Shown: positions 44,190-52,831, counted from the first letter of the stretch. The stretch: DNA of 64,000 nucleotides from Halalkalicoccus tibetensis (GCF_037996645.1 NZ_JBBMXV010000005.1:1-64000), one strand, 5' to 3'. Made by a program: numbers and translations. The notes: generated by a model from the letters alone, not told the origin.

Positions 44190-44468
44190 TTGAGCGAGAA
44201 CCCACAATACGGCCTCGCGATCAAAGGCGAACTCGAGGACTACTATGGAAACGAGGTCAATCACGGTCGGCTCTACCCCAACCTTGACGAGCTGGTCGAG
44301 CGCGATCTGATCGCAAAAAGCGAACTCGACAAATGTACTAACCAGTACGAACTCAGTAACGACGGCTATGACCTCCTGCTCGGCGAGCTCAACTGGAGGC
44401 TATCAAAGGTCGTGACGGGCGAGGAGCGCACAGAGGATATTACTCAGCTGCTCGACAATGCCACGTAG
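44190..44468 (+). CDS. PadR-family regulator
   Basis: About 92 residues: 'SENPQYGLAIKGELEDYYGN', 'EVNHGRLYPNLDELVERDLI' and 'TNQYELSNDGYDLLLGELNW' form a PadR winged helix. The recognition helix and wing are present ('GRLYPNLDELV'). The only nearby start is a TTG; the frame is open further upstream ('CFNTRRQQILIVL') without an ATG, so the N-terminus may be damaged or begin non-canonically. It was possibly part of a plasmid or provirus control circuit. Target unknown. Confidence 0.7.
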   Translation: MSENPQYGLAIKGELEDYYGNEVNHGRLYPNLDELVERDLIAKSELDKCTNQYELSNDGYDLLLGELNWRLSKVVTGEERTEDITQLLDNAT

Positions 44469-44877
44469 GCGGTCGATCGCTGTATAATCAACTCTCCCAC
44501 AGATATTCATAAAGCTCGATTGAATGACTAGCAGTTCCTGAAGTCAGTCACCAACAAGGAATCCTGGCACTCAGTACACCTGTATTGGTGCGGGTCTCGA
44601 GATGGAAAGGTCCACAAGAGTTCGACAGGAACAATTGGATGTCTCACCGTCCGCAGTGCTGGCTATGGCCTCACAGTTCCCGTTTTGACTCGCTTTGTGG
44701 TAGATCGTAGCTTCGTCGCTAATCGGTATTACTCGATTCGCCCCGGAGAAACGACGCCGCAAGCAGTCAAGGCTGTTTAAGTACTTCTCGCGACAACGGA
44801 TGATGTAAGCGGGATTCTGCGGATGGTCTCTACTCTTCAGCAACATCCTTCTAGCTACCGCTACGATGAGAGAGCCC
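44469..44877. other. Interval without clear gene
   Basis: Low-quality frames on both strands. On the minus strand a short stretch, 'HQYRCTECQDSLLVTDFRN', looks like the last half of a zinc ribbon with a stop at about 44528, but no upstream part is visible. Otherwise nothing recognisable. Confidence 0.35.
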
Positions 44878-45296
44878 CTATTCGTTGTACTCGTAGCGTT
44901 CGACGACTTCGCCGAAGGCACGGTTTTCGCTACGCTGGTAATTTCGATCTCAACGTGTTCGTGGGGATCCGTATCGGGGACGATAACCACATACCCTCGT
45001 TCGACTCGTGCGATCCCATCGCCTTGATCGCCGATGGTTTCGATCTCAACGGTCCGGTGATCACCCTCTGTAACGGGCGGGGAGGACTCAGTGTTCTCTC
45101 GACTCGACTCTTCGTCGACGCCAGTACCGGAGTCGGTCTGTTTCCGAGGTTGCGGAACAACAGCGATGCGATACGAAACGTCTGGCTCGAGTTCTCCGAG
45201 ATCTACCTCGCGTTTGGGAATCTCGATTGTACAGGACCTATCACCGTGGTCGATCTCACTGCTAAACAAACACAGAAGGTCATTTGATAGTTGCAT
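44878..45296 (-). pseudogene. TRAM-domain protein, copy 2, with a late frameshift
   Basis: MQLSNDLLCLFSSEIDHGDR opens a haloarchaeal TRAM protein. A short beta-barrel ('CTIEIPKREVDLGELEPDVS', 'YRIAVVPQPRKQ'), an acidic linker, and the TRAM core 'TVEIETIGDQGDGIARVERG', 'YVVIVPDTDPHEHVEIEITS' follow. The natural end is one frame away: 'ENRAFGEVVERYEYNE', stop at 44878. The break is at about 44932, next to a run of As. TRAM proteins bind RNA non-specifically and may act as RNA chaperones. The product would still contain most of the barrel. Confidence 0.78.
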
Positions 45297-45364
45297 ATGG
45301 AATGCTCAATTAAGTAAACAGTCTTGAGGGGGGCATGAGAGTACTGGTAGCAGCTGATATCAGG

Positions 45365-46120
45365 TTACTCTTCAAACCAGGCACTTATTTCAAAAGGGAA
45401 TTCATTTAAACTCTCGTCATTTGACGTCGGAAGTATATATTGTTTCCATTCCCGTGTAGTGGGATCACTATAATCTCCAATGTCAGGGTGGGGAGCAATA
45501 TCATCATAGTCCTTTAACCGATCCCTGATGATCGAACGAGCGTGTTGACCTTCTATCGTATTTCCACTAATATCGTCAAGTATCCCACGTGGCTGGACCG
45601 TTATTTCTAGCCCATATGGTGTATACCTGCTCTTTCGATCCGTATAGAATGGAGCGCGCCCAACGATGAACATCGGTTCTCCAGAGAAGCAGAATTCCCA
45701 CTCTGGATCATCTGGATCCGTAGGAATGTCGCTAGGCCATGGTTCCGGATCCCGCTTGTGCAGGAATTCGAGAACTCTCCAGAATTGATCTCGGTATTCT
45801 TGTTCGCTCTGATCCTTGTTAGGTGGCTTGAAAAATATCACCAAGGTCGTTCGCTCAGCTATTGACTGATACCGCTCGAGATATTCTCGCAATCCATCTC
45901 TCACTTTGAGGAGTGCGTCACGATCACGAATATTCCCCGCGAAGAGGTAACGAGCGGTATCGTTATCTTCAGCGTTTGCTGCAAAATAACATGGATAACG
46001 AGTGCTCTGCATCGTCTCCCTGAACGCAATATATCTTTTTTTCTTCCAAGCGATCAGTTCTCCTGTTTCTATCGCGTCTTGCACTTCAGATTGGTCAAAC
46101 AGTAGCCCTGTCCCATTCAT
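45365..46120 (-). CDS. YqcI/YcgG-family protein, candidate heme-dependent N-hydroxylase
   Basis: A 251-residue cytoplasmic protein matching the YqcI/YcgG (GntA-like) family. 'YPCYFAANAEDNDTARYLFA', 'RTTLVIFFKPPNKDQSEQEY', 'FWRVLEFLHKRDPEPWPSDI' and 'PEWEFCFSGEPMFIVGRAPF' are followed by 'GLEITVQPRGILDD', 'HPDIGDYSDPTTREWKQYIL'. A family member in guanitoxin biosynthesis is a heme enzyme that N-hydroxylates a guanidine; the conserved Cys in FCFSGEP and the His in PHPDIG are candidates for heme ligation or catalysis. It is the last gene of a set transcribed leftward, 21 bp after the APS kinase fusion. Full length and intact. Confidence 0.85.
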   Translation of the reverse strand: MNGTGLLFDQSEVQDAIETGELIAWKKKRYIAFRETMQSTRYPCYFAANAEDNDTARYLFAGNIRDRDALLKVRDGLREYLERYQSIAERTTLVIFFKPPNKDQSEQEYRDQFWRVLEFLHKRDPEPWPSDIPTDPDDPEWEFCFSGEPMFIVGRAPFYTDRKSRYTPYGLEITVQPRGILDDISGNTIEGQHARSIIRDRLKDYDDIAPHPDIGDYSDPTTREWKQYILPTSNDESLNEFPFEISAWFEE

Positions 46121-46141
46121 GATTGAGATGTCGTTGGCGAA

Positions 46142-46999
46142 TTAGTCCTCGAAGTGCTGTCCTGTGAGGAGTTCACTTTTCTCATACTCTTCACGCGTCT
46201 TGGTTCCGCTGATCTCTGCGACCTCCTCGGGAACTGAGACGACTGAGTACCCGACATCCCGTCCGATAGCGACGGTATCGACATCCGGAATGATCATTGT
46301 CTCAACGTTCGGATGATCCTCGTAGACGTCCTCAATCAGTTCTCGGCGCTCCTGTGCCGTGAGTGGATTCTTCTCGCTGAGTTCGGTATCGCGGATGGCA
46401 ATAATAACGTCTTTTCCGTTGTCAGCGGCTGAATCAATGATTGTCCGATGGCCATCATGGAGTGGTTGCCAACGACCAATGAAGATGTGACTTGGATCGA
46501 ACTTATGGTCCAGTTCCATGTTGATCTGCTCGATACTGTTTTCCTTCGAGTGCGTCGCAGTCCGAACTTCGAGTTCGATCTCCTCTGTCTCTGGCTCCTC
46601 AAATGGCGCGTCGATACCGGTAAATCCCTCGATCTCGCCCTTGCGAGCCTGCTCATACATTCCTTTTACGTCACGTTCCTCGCACACTTCGACAGGTGCA
46701 TTGATATATATAAACGAAACATTCTCAATCTTCTCGGCAATCAGTTCTCGCTGAGAACGATACGGGGTGATGAACGATGCGATGACATCAAATCCCTGTT
46801 CGTTCAACGCTTGTGCGACTCCAGCAGCCCGTCTGAGATTCTCGGTTCGATCTTCTTTCGAAAACCCGAGATCGGAATTGAGGGTGTTCCGAAGATAATC
46901 ACCGTCCAGATGGACCGTACTTGGACCAATTAACCCTTTGGCGAGCGTCGTCTTTCCGGAACAGGGCAGTCCGAAGAGCCATATGGTTTCTCCCGACAT
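46142..46999 (-). CDS. APS kinase fused to an NMNAT-like nucleotidyltransferase
   Basis: A 285-residue two-domain enzyme. Domain 1 (1-150) is adenylylsulfate kinase: P-loop GLPCSGKT at 10-17, 'HLDGDYLRNTLNSDLGFSKE' at 30-49, and 'FITPYRSQRELI' where the family has FISPFRxDR. It phosphorylates APS to PAPS, the sulfonyl donor. Domain 2 (165-285) is a nucleotidyltransferase of the NMN-adenylyltransferase type: 'FIGRWQPLHDGHRTIIDSA' with HDGH at 181-184, and ISGTKTR at 263-269. It may make APS or handle another nucleotide; the substrate is not certain. The ATG at 46999 overlaps the stop of the small gene before it by one base. With a sulfotransferase upstream, the role in PAPS supply is well supported. 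Confidence 0.88.
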   Translation of the reverse strand: MSGETIWLFGLPCSGKTTLAKGLIGPSTVHLDGDYLRNTLNSDLGFSKEDRTENLRRAAGVAQALNEQGFDVIASFITPYRSQRELIAEKIENVSFIYINAPVEVCEERDVKGMYEQARKGEIEGFTGIDAPFEEPETEEIELEVRTATHSKENSIEQINMELDHKFDPSHIFIGRWQPLHDGHRTIIDSAADNGKDVIIAIRDTELSEKNPLTAQERRELIEDVYEDHPNVETMIIPDVDTVAIGRDVGYSVVSVPEEVAEISGTKTREEYEKSELLTGQHFED

Positions 47000-47151
47000 C
47001 AATTGATTCCCTCCATAAAGCAGGCGAGTTCACCTGCTTCTTTCCACATTTTATTGTCAGTAGTGGTTTCCACGGTATATGTCTCAGCCAGTTTCGATCC
47101 GGTATGTGGTATATTGTTGCACACGAGCATCATTTCGTCTGCCATGATCAT
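46999..47151 (-). CDS. 50-residue protein between the sulfotransferase and APS kinase genes
   Basis: It starts MIMADEMMLVCNNIPHTGSK and continues 'LAETYTVETTTDNKMWKEAG', 'ELACFMEGIN'. Two cysteines (11 and 44) could bind metal or form a disulfide. Its TGA overlaps the ATG of the kinase fusion (TGATG), strong evidence of translational coupling. Too short to classify; it could be a carrier, a small subunit or a peptide substrate of the pathway. It was missed by length cut-offs. Confidence 0.6.
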   Translation of the reverse strand: MIMADEMMLVCNNIPHTGSKLAETYTVETTTDNKMWKEAGELACFMEGIN

Positions 47152-47250
47152 GAAGTTCACCCTCATTGATCACGACGGTTGTGGCCTTGATGCCGACGAT
47201 CAGCGCAAGTCACCCCGCCACTGCGCTATCCTTTGCTTTTGTTGCTTTGC

Positions 47251-48474
47251 TCAGATCCATTCCGATTCCTCTGTGTATTCCAGTTCTTCGGCCACCTTGG
47301 TATACGTCTCATTGGCTCGATTGAGTGCACTCTTGACAAGGTCCTCCCTGTCTCGCCAGCGAGCGTGTCTCGGTTCCTTCGTCGTCATCACCTTATTGGG
47401 GCTTTCGACGTTCTCAGAAAGCAGCGCCGACTCACCGAGATTCGTGAATTCGACGATCTCCTTGATGGTGGAACCGGTATCAGTGAGAACATCCTCGAAC
47501 CGGACTCGAAGGACGTCCTCGAACGCGTCGCGACCATTGAGGATATGACGGTGAGCTTGGGTCCACTGCATCAAGCAGACATCGATGAGTTTCCCCTCGC
47601 TAATCCAGCCTGGCGGGAGATCGTAGCACCACAGCGAGCCTTCGTATCCTTCGAGATCGAGATCGCCCACGTTGTATGTCTGAAAGCCCCTGTTCAGCCG
47701 CCACCCGTCGTAAAGACCGTTGGTTGACGCTGCTGGGTTCCGTGTGAGGTGAACGACTTTGACATCGGTCTCGGGAAATAGCTGCTCACGAATCCACGGG
47801 AGTCGATATGCGTCGCCACTTGCTTTCAGAACGAGTGTCCGTTCAAAGTCGTCGACTGTGAGACCGCGCTTGTGGCTGTGCGAGGAGACGAACGGTCGGT
47901 CCTCAATCGTTTCGGTTTCGAACGGGCTGTTTGCGTCTTGCGTTGCATATTCATCGTACTGCAACGGTGAGATTCCGAACTCCTTGAGTATCTCATCGAA
48001 CGGCACTCCCTTGAGTAACTTTTCGCGTATCTGCTTGTATGGGAGTTCTCGATCAGGGAACTGCAACGGAAGCCGGATGAGCGTGTTATCCACGCGATGC
48101 GTTCGGTCACCGGATCGTTCGGTTGCACCGACCTCGGCGAGGAGGCCCGTCAAGAGTTGTTCCCTATCGAATGACTCGAAACGAGCCGGAACGACATCGG
48201 AATCGAACGCCGGATAACAGATTCCGTTCAGGGTATACCATCGGTCGTGTTCGCCATCGAGACTACACGTTTCTTCATGGTGCCGAAGGATATCAAAAAG
48301 GAGACTACTGCCCCCTCTCGGAGCCGACGTGATAAGCAGTACGCTGTCAAAGTCATCAATTCGATAATTTGATAGAATCGCTTGTTTATCCTCTGTAATA
48401 ACCTCATTCTTTATGTGTTCGTAATTCCGTTTAGCTTGATCTCGGAGATTACTTGACGGTTTTTCAAAACTCAT
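47251..48474 (-). CDS. Sulfotransferase
   Basis: A 407-residue PAPS-dependent sulfotransferase. The 5'-phosphosulfate loop is 'LLITSAPRGGSSLLFDILRH' (residues 47-66). A 3'-phosphate-binding segment appears as 'DVKVVHLTRNPAASTNGLYD' (R and S typical of this site). The later 'VRFEDVLTDTGSTIKEIVEF' matches the family's 'xYExLxxDP' region. An insert of about 120 residues between them (100-220) is larger than in small-molecule members, resembling carbohydrate or lipid sulfotransferases. First gene of a leftward cluster with APS kinase and a YqcI-type protein. The region upstream (48475-48600) is AT-rich with a TATA-like ATATACAATAAAG on its strand. Confidence 0.86.
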   Translation of the reverse strand: MSFEKPSSNLRDQAKRNYEHIKNEVITEDKQAILSNYRIDDFDSVLLITSAPRGGSSLLFDILRHHEETCSLDGEHDRWYTLNGICYPAFDSDVVPARFESFDREQLLTGLLAEVGATERSGDRTHRVDNTLIRLPLQFPDRELPYKQIREKLLKGVPFDEILKEFGISPLQYDEYATQDANSPFETETIEDRPFVSSHSHKRGLTVDDFERTLVLKASGDAYRLPWIREQLFPETDVKVVHLTRNPAASTNGLYDGWRLNRGFQTYNVGDLDLEGYEGSLWCYDLPPGWISEGKLIDVCLMQWTQAHRHILNGRDAFEDVLRVRFEDVLTDTGSTIKEIVEFTNLGESALLSENVESPNKVMTTKEPRHARWRDREDLVKSALNRANETYTKVAEELEYTEESEWI

Positions 48475-48848
48475 TAGCTACCTTCTTTCGACGCGTTTAC
48501 TGAATCAACCCATACTCGGAACCGTGCCATCGGGTCATTAATCGTAGCCGCGCTATCATGACTTTATTGTATATCAATTGTCACTCTCGCAGCGACTACA
48601 GCTTCCCTCTCAGAGATTTTATCACGATAAACGGATGCACACTCATGGTAAACAAAAGAATAGTGCTTTTATATGCGCGGTAGTAATAAAAATTCTACCA
48701 GAGGAAGATCCAATATCCGCCTATTAGATTAGTTTCCAACACCGTGAACGTTTGTAAGGAGTCTACAGTCAAGGGTTATGCGACAGCAACGGTACCTTGT
48801 TCCAAATGAAGAGCCTGAAACCACAATCCTAGTTTTCAAAATCGGACT
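48475..48848. other. Intergenic, promoter region of the sulfonation cluster
   Basis: AT-rich, no gene seen. The sulfotransferase promoter is expected near 48560-48580 on the minus strand. Confidence 0.4.
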
Positions 48849-48969
48849 TATTGGAATCTTTTTATCTCTAATATTCCGAAGAGGTTCTCTACGAGCCGTT
48901 TTTGATTAAAGCGGTAGAAACTTCATGCTATACGAAATTACAAGATATGAAGGAGATCTCAACAAAGGC
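48849..48969. mobile_element. Diverged copy of the 120-bp MITE-like element
   Basis: It aligns with 34657-34776 for about 120 bp: ATTCCGAAGAGGTTCTCTAC against ATTCCAAAGAGGTGTTCTAC, then AAAGCGG and ATCTCAAC. Ends are less well preserved and no flanking direct repeat is visible, so it is an older insertion. Confidence 0.7.
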
Positions 48970-48990
48970 AAAAAGCTGGGAATTAGAAAA

Positions 48991-49095
48991 ATGTTTGGTT
49001 GCGTGTCGAACTGCCGTTATACCCATTTTACTGTCCACGATCTCATGGATCGAACAGAGCACTGCCCAGAAATAGCAAGGGATCTGATTTACTGA
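48991..49095 (+). CDS. 34-residue zinc-finger-like peptide
   Basis: MFGCVSNCRYTHFTVHDLMDRTEHCPEIARDLIY contains Cys 4, Cys 8, several His and Cys 25, a possible zinc knuckle. It lies 41 bp upstream of the PHP gene in the same direction. Small size keeps confidence low. Confidence 0.4.
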   Translation: MFGCVSNCRYTHFTVHDLMDRTEHCPEIARDLIY

Positions 49096-49136
49096 TGGTG
49101 ATGGGGTTTTAATACAGGTGTAGGAATTAACGAGCT

Positions 49137-49949
49137 ATGGAAGGGTCAATCTATGCGGATCTGCACGTTCACACAACGAACTCGGACGGTGAACTTGTTC
49201 TCGATGAAATTCCAGCTGTAGCGACTGAAGCAGACATCGCCGCTGTTGCCGTCACCGACCACGATAGGATCCATCCCGAACTAGACGCACCACTTGTGCG
49301 AATTGATGGCATTGACGTTATCCACGGCATCGAACTTCGCGTTGAGGTTGGGACGCTTTCCGAACGGATCGACCTGCTCGGGTACGGTGTGACGGAATCA
49401 CCCGCTCTCTGCGCCGAACTTGACCGCCTTCAGACGGATCGTAAGACCCGTGGCGCGCGCATTATCGAACTAGTTGAGCGTAAACTGGGTATTACGCTCA
49501 ATATGGAGGTTCACGAAGGTATCGGTCGTCCACACATCGCATATGCAATTGATGCTCACTCCGAAACCGACCTCTCATATCAGGACGCGTTCGACGAACT
49601 CATTGGTGCCAACGGCCCTTGTTACGTTCCACGTGAGGTTCCGTCGTTCAAGAGAGGCGTTTCACTCCTTTCCGAAGCGTGCGGTGTAGTCAGCCTCGCA
49701 CATCCCTACCGCTACAACGATCCTGAGGCCGTGCTCGAACTGGCTACTCAGCTCGACGCGATGGAATATTGCTACCCGTATTCGACCTCCAATACCGCCT
49801 GCTGCTCTGACCATGACCTACGAATGGTCGAACGGCACGGTCTCCTCATTACCGGTGGGAGCGACGCTCATAATAAGGACCTTGGACAGGCGGGTTTAAC
49901 CAAGGCGGAGTATGAGCGGTTACTCGATAGAGGTGGATTTAGAGTATAA
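49137..49949 (+). CDS. PHP-domain phosphoesterase
   Basis: A 270-residue metal-dependent hydrolase. All PHP metal ligand motifs are visible: 'YADLHVHTTNSDGEL' (HxH, residues 6-20), 'VAVTDHDRIH' (near 40), 'HGIELRVEV' (about 62), 'IGRPHIAYA', 'VVSLAHPYRY' and 'GGSDAHNKD' near the end. Stand-alone PHP proteins of this size cleave nucleoside bisphosphates (including 3',5'-bisphosphate, PAP) or short RNA. PAP removal would suit the nearby sulfotransferase cluster, but the gene is on the other strand, 660 bp away, so the link is inference. Full length. Confidence 0.92.
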   Translation: MEGSIYADLHVHTTNSDGELVLDEIPAVATEADIAAVAVTDHDRIHPELDAPLVRIDGIDVIHGIELRVEVGTLSERIDLLGYGVTESPALCAELDRLQTDRKTRGARIIELVERKLGITLNMEVHEGIGRPHIAYAIDAHSETDLSYQDAFDELIGANGPCYVPREVPSFKRGVSLLSEACGVVSLAHPYRYNDPEAVLELATQLDAMEYCYPYSTSNTACCSDHDLRMVERHGLLITGGSDAHNKDLGQAGLTKAEYERLLDRGGFRV

Positions 49950-50433
49950 ATTATCAGTATGCGACAAGTGAATTACCCTCATTATTGGATTTTTACAGCG
50001 GTATCCACAATTCCCGGATCATTACCGTTGACGTAGTCTCCTTCGAGCGCTAATCAATAGAGGGAGGAACTCACAAAGTAGGAAAAACAGCTCTGCATTT
50101 CGTCCTCCACTACTCGCTCATCGGAATTGGCCTGAACCGTACTCTATCACTGAGTTTGTGTATGGTCATGCGGATCGGAGAGGTCGTACGTGATCTGAGT
50201 GGCGACCAATGGGGATGAATCGCCAGAGAATGCTACAACCACTCATAACTTAGGTCATAGGGTGACCTGCCTCTCCTAGGAGACAGGCCCTAACAGATAG
50301 GCTCATTCACCACCCTCGTGAGACAGACGAGCTTGGGGAATCACGTGACTGCATGATTTCAATACAGAGATCCATGCTAATCACTATCTTCTTTCGGTAG
50401 GTTTACGGTGAGACAGCTCACAATCCGATTCTA
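49950..50433. other. Intergenic, no gene seen
   Basis: Short frames only. Bases 50207-50240 resemble 1157-1186, and a short palindrome-rich stretch (TAGGTCATAGGGTGACCT, CCTAGG) occurs at 50250-50282. Probably decayed mobile DNA. Confidence 0.4.
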
Positions 50434-50571
50434 ATGCACTATTGTACGGAATGTGGTTGGCAAAGTAGTCCAGATCAGGGCTCGTCAAGAGAAGCACTTG
50501 ATCATCACTCTACAACAGGTCACACTGTCTTGTCTGACGACTACGCACAGTCTACTGAATCGCTCACGTAG
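50434..50571 (+). CDS. 45-residue zinc-finger-like protein
   Basis: MHYCTECGWQSSPDQGSSRE is followed by ALDHHSTTGHTVLSDD. CTEC at 4-7 and His 24/25 with His 30 give a C2H2 spacing close to haloarchaeal micro-proteins. The acidic tail is typical. Real gene likely; role unknown. Confidence 0.6.
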   Translation: MHYCTECGWQSSPDQGSSREALDHHSTTGHTVLSDDYAQSTESLT

Positions 50572-50756
50572 CGCCGTAGCTATTAGGCTACGACCTATCT
50601 GAATCATTAGTGAATAGACACATGAATCGAATGTAAAGGGGAGTTGCCTCTAGTCAAAAATATCTCTAGAGAACATAATTTTATATTGACTAGTAAATTT
50701 TCTTTTAAATGTATATTGGGAGCGGGATTGACAAACATGGAGAGACAAAAATCAGT

Positions 50757-51443
50757 ATGGTATCAATTAGCAAGTTTCGAATTCCTGTTGAGGAATTCGC
50801 TCTGGCCGAAACAGCCGAGAAGGTGCCTGATCTTCACATCGAAATCAACCCGTTCGTTGCACAAAGTCTCGATGCAGCACTTCCAGTCGCCTGGATACGT
50901 ACGGTCGATTTCGAGGCCTTTGAGCAGGAAATCGAAGAGGATTCGACTGTTGAAGAGTGCTCACGACTAACTGTGTCTGACGATGAGCGATTATATTGCC
51001 TAGAATGGGCTAGTGAGGTTGAGGGGAACCTCCAGATTCTGTTGAGCAAAGAGTGTGCAATCAAGACCGTGAATTTGGAGTCAACCACAGAGAGAGACGT
51101 CTGGGAATTAGAATTGATATGCCCTGAGCATGAGACGCTCACGGAAATCTACAAAGGGTGCGAGGAGAACGGGATTTCAGTCACTGTTGATGCCATTTAC
51201 AGGCTCGATAGCGACGGTAGAACAACAGACGGACTTTCTGAACTCCAATATCAATCACTTCTGAAAGCCCATGAGATGGGCTATTACAATGTCCCACGCG
51301 AGGTCTCGCTGAGTGAGCTTGCAGATGAACTCAACGTCTCACACCAAGCACTCTCCGAGAGGCTCCGACGTGGGCATGGGAGGCTTGTCGAGAGCGCCTC
51401 GGGATCCACGGATCCGCTTAAATCAAAGAAGAACTTCCTCTGA
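50757..51443 (+). CDS. HTH_10 (Bat-type) regulator
   Basis: A 228-residue regulator starting MVSISKFRIPVEEFALAETA. The N-terminal domain resembles that of the 220-residue pair ('LYCLEWASEVEGNLQILLSK'). The C-terminus has HTH_10: 'LQYQSLLKAHEMGYYNVPRE', 'SLSELADELNVSHQALSERL'. The upstream frame adds 16 codons from 50709; the ATG at 50757 fits the family. The promoter region is very AT-rich. It is more diverged from the other small Bat proteins than they are from each other. Target unknown. Confidence 0.88.
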   Translation: MVSISKFRIPVEEFALAETAEKVPDLHIEINPFVAQSLDAALPVAWIRTVDFEAFEQEIEEDSTVEECSRLTVSDDERLYCLEWASEVEGNLQILLSKECAIKTVNLESTTERDVWELELICPEHETLTEIYKGCEENGISVTVDAIYRLDSDGRTTDGLSELQYQSLLKAHEMGYYNVPREVSLSELADELNVSHQALSERLRRGHGRLVESASGSTDPLKSKKNFL

Positions 51444-51647
51444 ATGCGAAGGACTCACTCAATGAATCAGCAACCAGTCTTCGGTATGCCATTCTGATGG
51501 TGGCAGTCTATGCGTCGATCTGTTGGGAAATAGCGAAACATAGCCCCCGCTAGCCCCGCCTTAGGTCTAGCTGCTGGCCTACTTTTGCTTTCGGGAATAA
51601 TCATAAGTGAATTTACGGCCCTCCATGCCCTCTACTCATCCAATTCT

Positions 51648-52001
51648 ATGCCAGACCTAACACCTCAGGATTCAGACACCGCTTCACGATCTCCTTCGCT
51701 CCAGAACGGGCTCACGGAGTTTCTCAAGGCAAAATCGAAAGGTGACGACTTCGGGAATTACCGACGTAATGCCAACTGTGTCATCAATCGATGGATCAAC
51801 TGGCTGGAGGAACGAGACATCGAGAGCTTTGAGCAGCTTGACAAGACTATCCTTGCTCAGTATGCCGAGTACCTCCGTCGGCGTGTCGCTTGCGAAGCGG
51901 AAGGTGCAGGCCGGCCTGTAGACGAAAACGAAGTGGGCGCTTTTCGGGATGCCAGACGGCGAGAAGTCGGACGATTGATCACCAAAAACGGCCGGAAATA
52001 G
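51648..52001 (+). pseudogene. Tyrosine-recombinase (XerC/D-like) N-terminal fragment
   Basis: It starts MPDLTPQDSDTASRSPSLQN and covers the core-binding SAM-like domain: 'LTEFLKAKSKGDDFGNYRRN', 'ANCVINRWINWLEERDIESF', 'LAQYAEYLRRRVACEAEG'. The catalytic domain with R-H-R-Y is absent; after residue ~90 the frame runs into unrelated sequence and stops. It is the 5' end of an integrase of a plasmid or provirus. A second, more decayed copy of the same 5' end lies at 54805-54905. Confidence 0.78.
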
Positions 52002-52202
52002 AGCCCGATCAGTGAGGGCATCAAGAAGATCCGTTGAGGATGGGAAATCAGTTGTCGGCTTCTTCAAGAAAAGAATTGAAGCTACTAGGATCGGTTGTAC
52101 TGTACCAGTCTTCAGCGCAATCGGAGCACAATTCATGGACGCTCCCTCTCGCAAGCCGGACGTCTGACGGAGCTACTTGTATACGGCGCGAACACAAGCG
52201 TC

Positions 52203-52505
52203 ATGAAGGCGATTATAGTCCGGCTCGAGGAGACCATTCCTGAATTGCTCGACGACGAGGCGGACGAGCACGGACGTACACGGAGCAAGCACGTCCGCGA
52301 AGTGATGCGAACACGCCACGAGCACGACCGTATACGGGACGAATACGAGGCGAAGCTCGCGTCTCGTCCTGGAGCAGCGCGAGGAGCATACAGAGCTCGT
52401 GAGCACGGTCGAACGTCGACAGTCACTCGCCGAACGGAAGGCCAGCGCCGGTGTGCTCACCCGCACGAATGGTGGCTCGTCGGGATGGACGACGGCCGCG
52501 AGTGA
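52203..52505 (+). pseudogene. Ribbon-helix-helix/coiled-coil plasmid protein, frameshifted
   Basis: 'MKAIIVRLEETIPELLDDEA', 'DEHGRTRSKHVREVMRTRHE' is a CopG-like RHH domain followed by 'HDRIRDEYEAKLASR'. The coiled-coil then continues in another frame as 'LEQREEHTELVSTVERRQSL', 'AERKASAGVLTRT'. The shift is near 52375. Such proteins bind plasmid operators. It is GC-rich compared with its flanks. Confidence 0.6.
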
Positions 52506-52831
52506 AAGGGAGCGCGATGCGGCCGTCGGCAAGTGTGGGAGTCATGACCACACTCGCGATGGGCGAGCCGGTGGGAGTTCACCACGCTTCTTGTGGCGAC
52601 CGGCTCCAGATCAATCTAACCGACGAAGGACACTAGAATTTTTGACTCTCTCGATGACAATTGAACGTCAGCAGGGGATCAATCCCCGGCGAGCGACTCA
52701 GGGACCGCGCCCGCCTCGCTGGGGTCGAACTCGCGATACAGATCGGGAAGGGGCATATGTCTAAAGGGGGGAGGTTCGCAGAATTCTGCAAACCTTCATT
52801 ATGATTAGCGTCTCCTCGTCGCTACTGGTTG

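Noticed and set aside
50865-50880. A GTTGCACAAAG match inside the Bat-type regulator at 50757
   Set aside because: Only one arm, in coding sequence, with no partner arm; chance similarity to the palindromic family.
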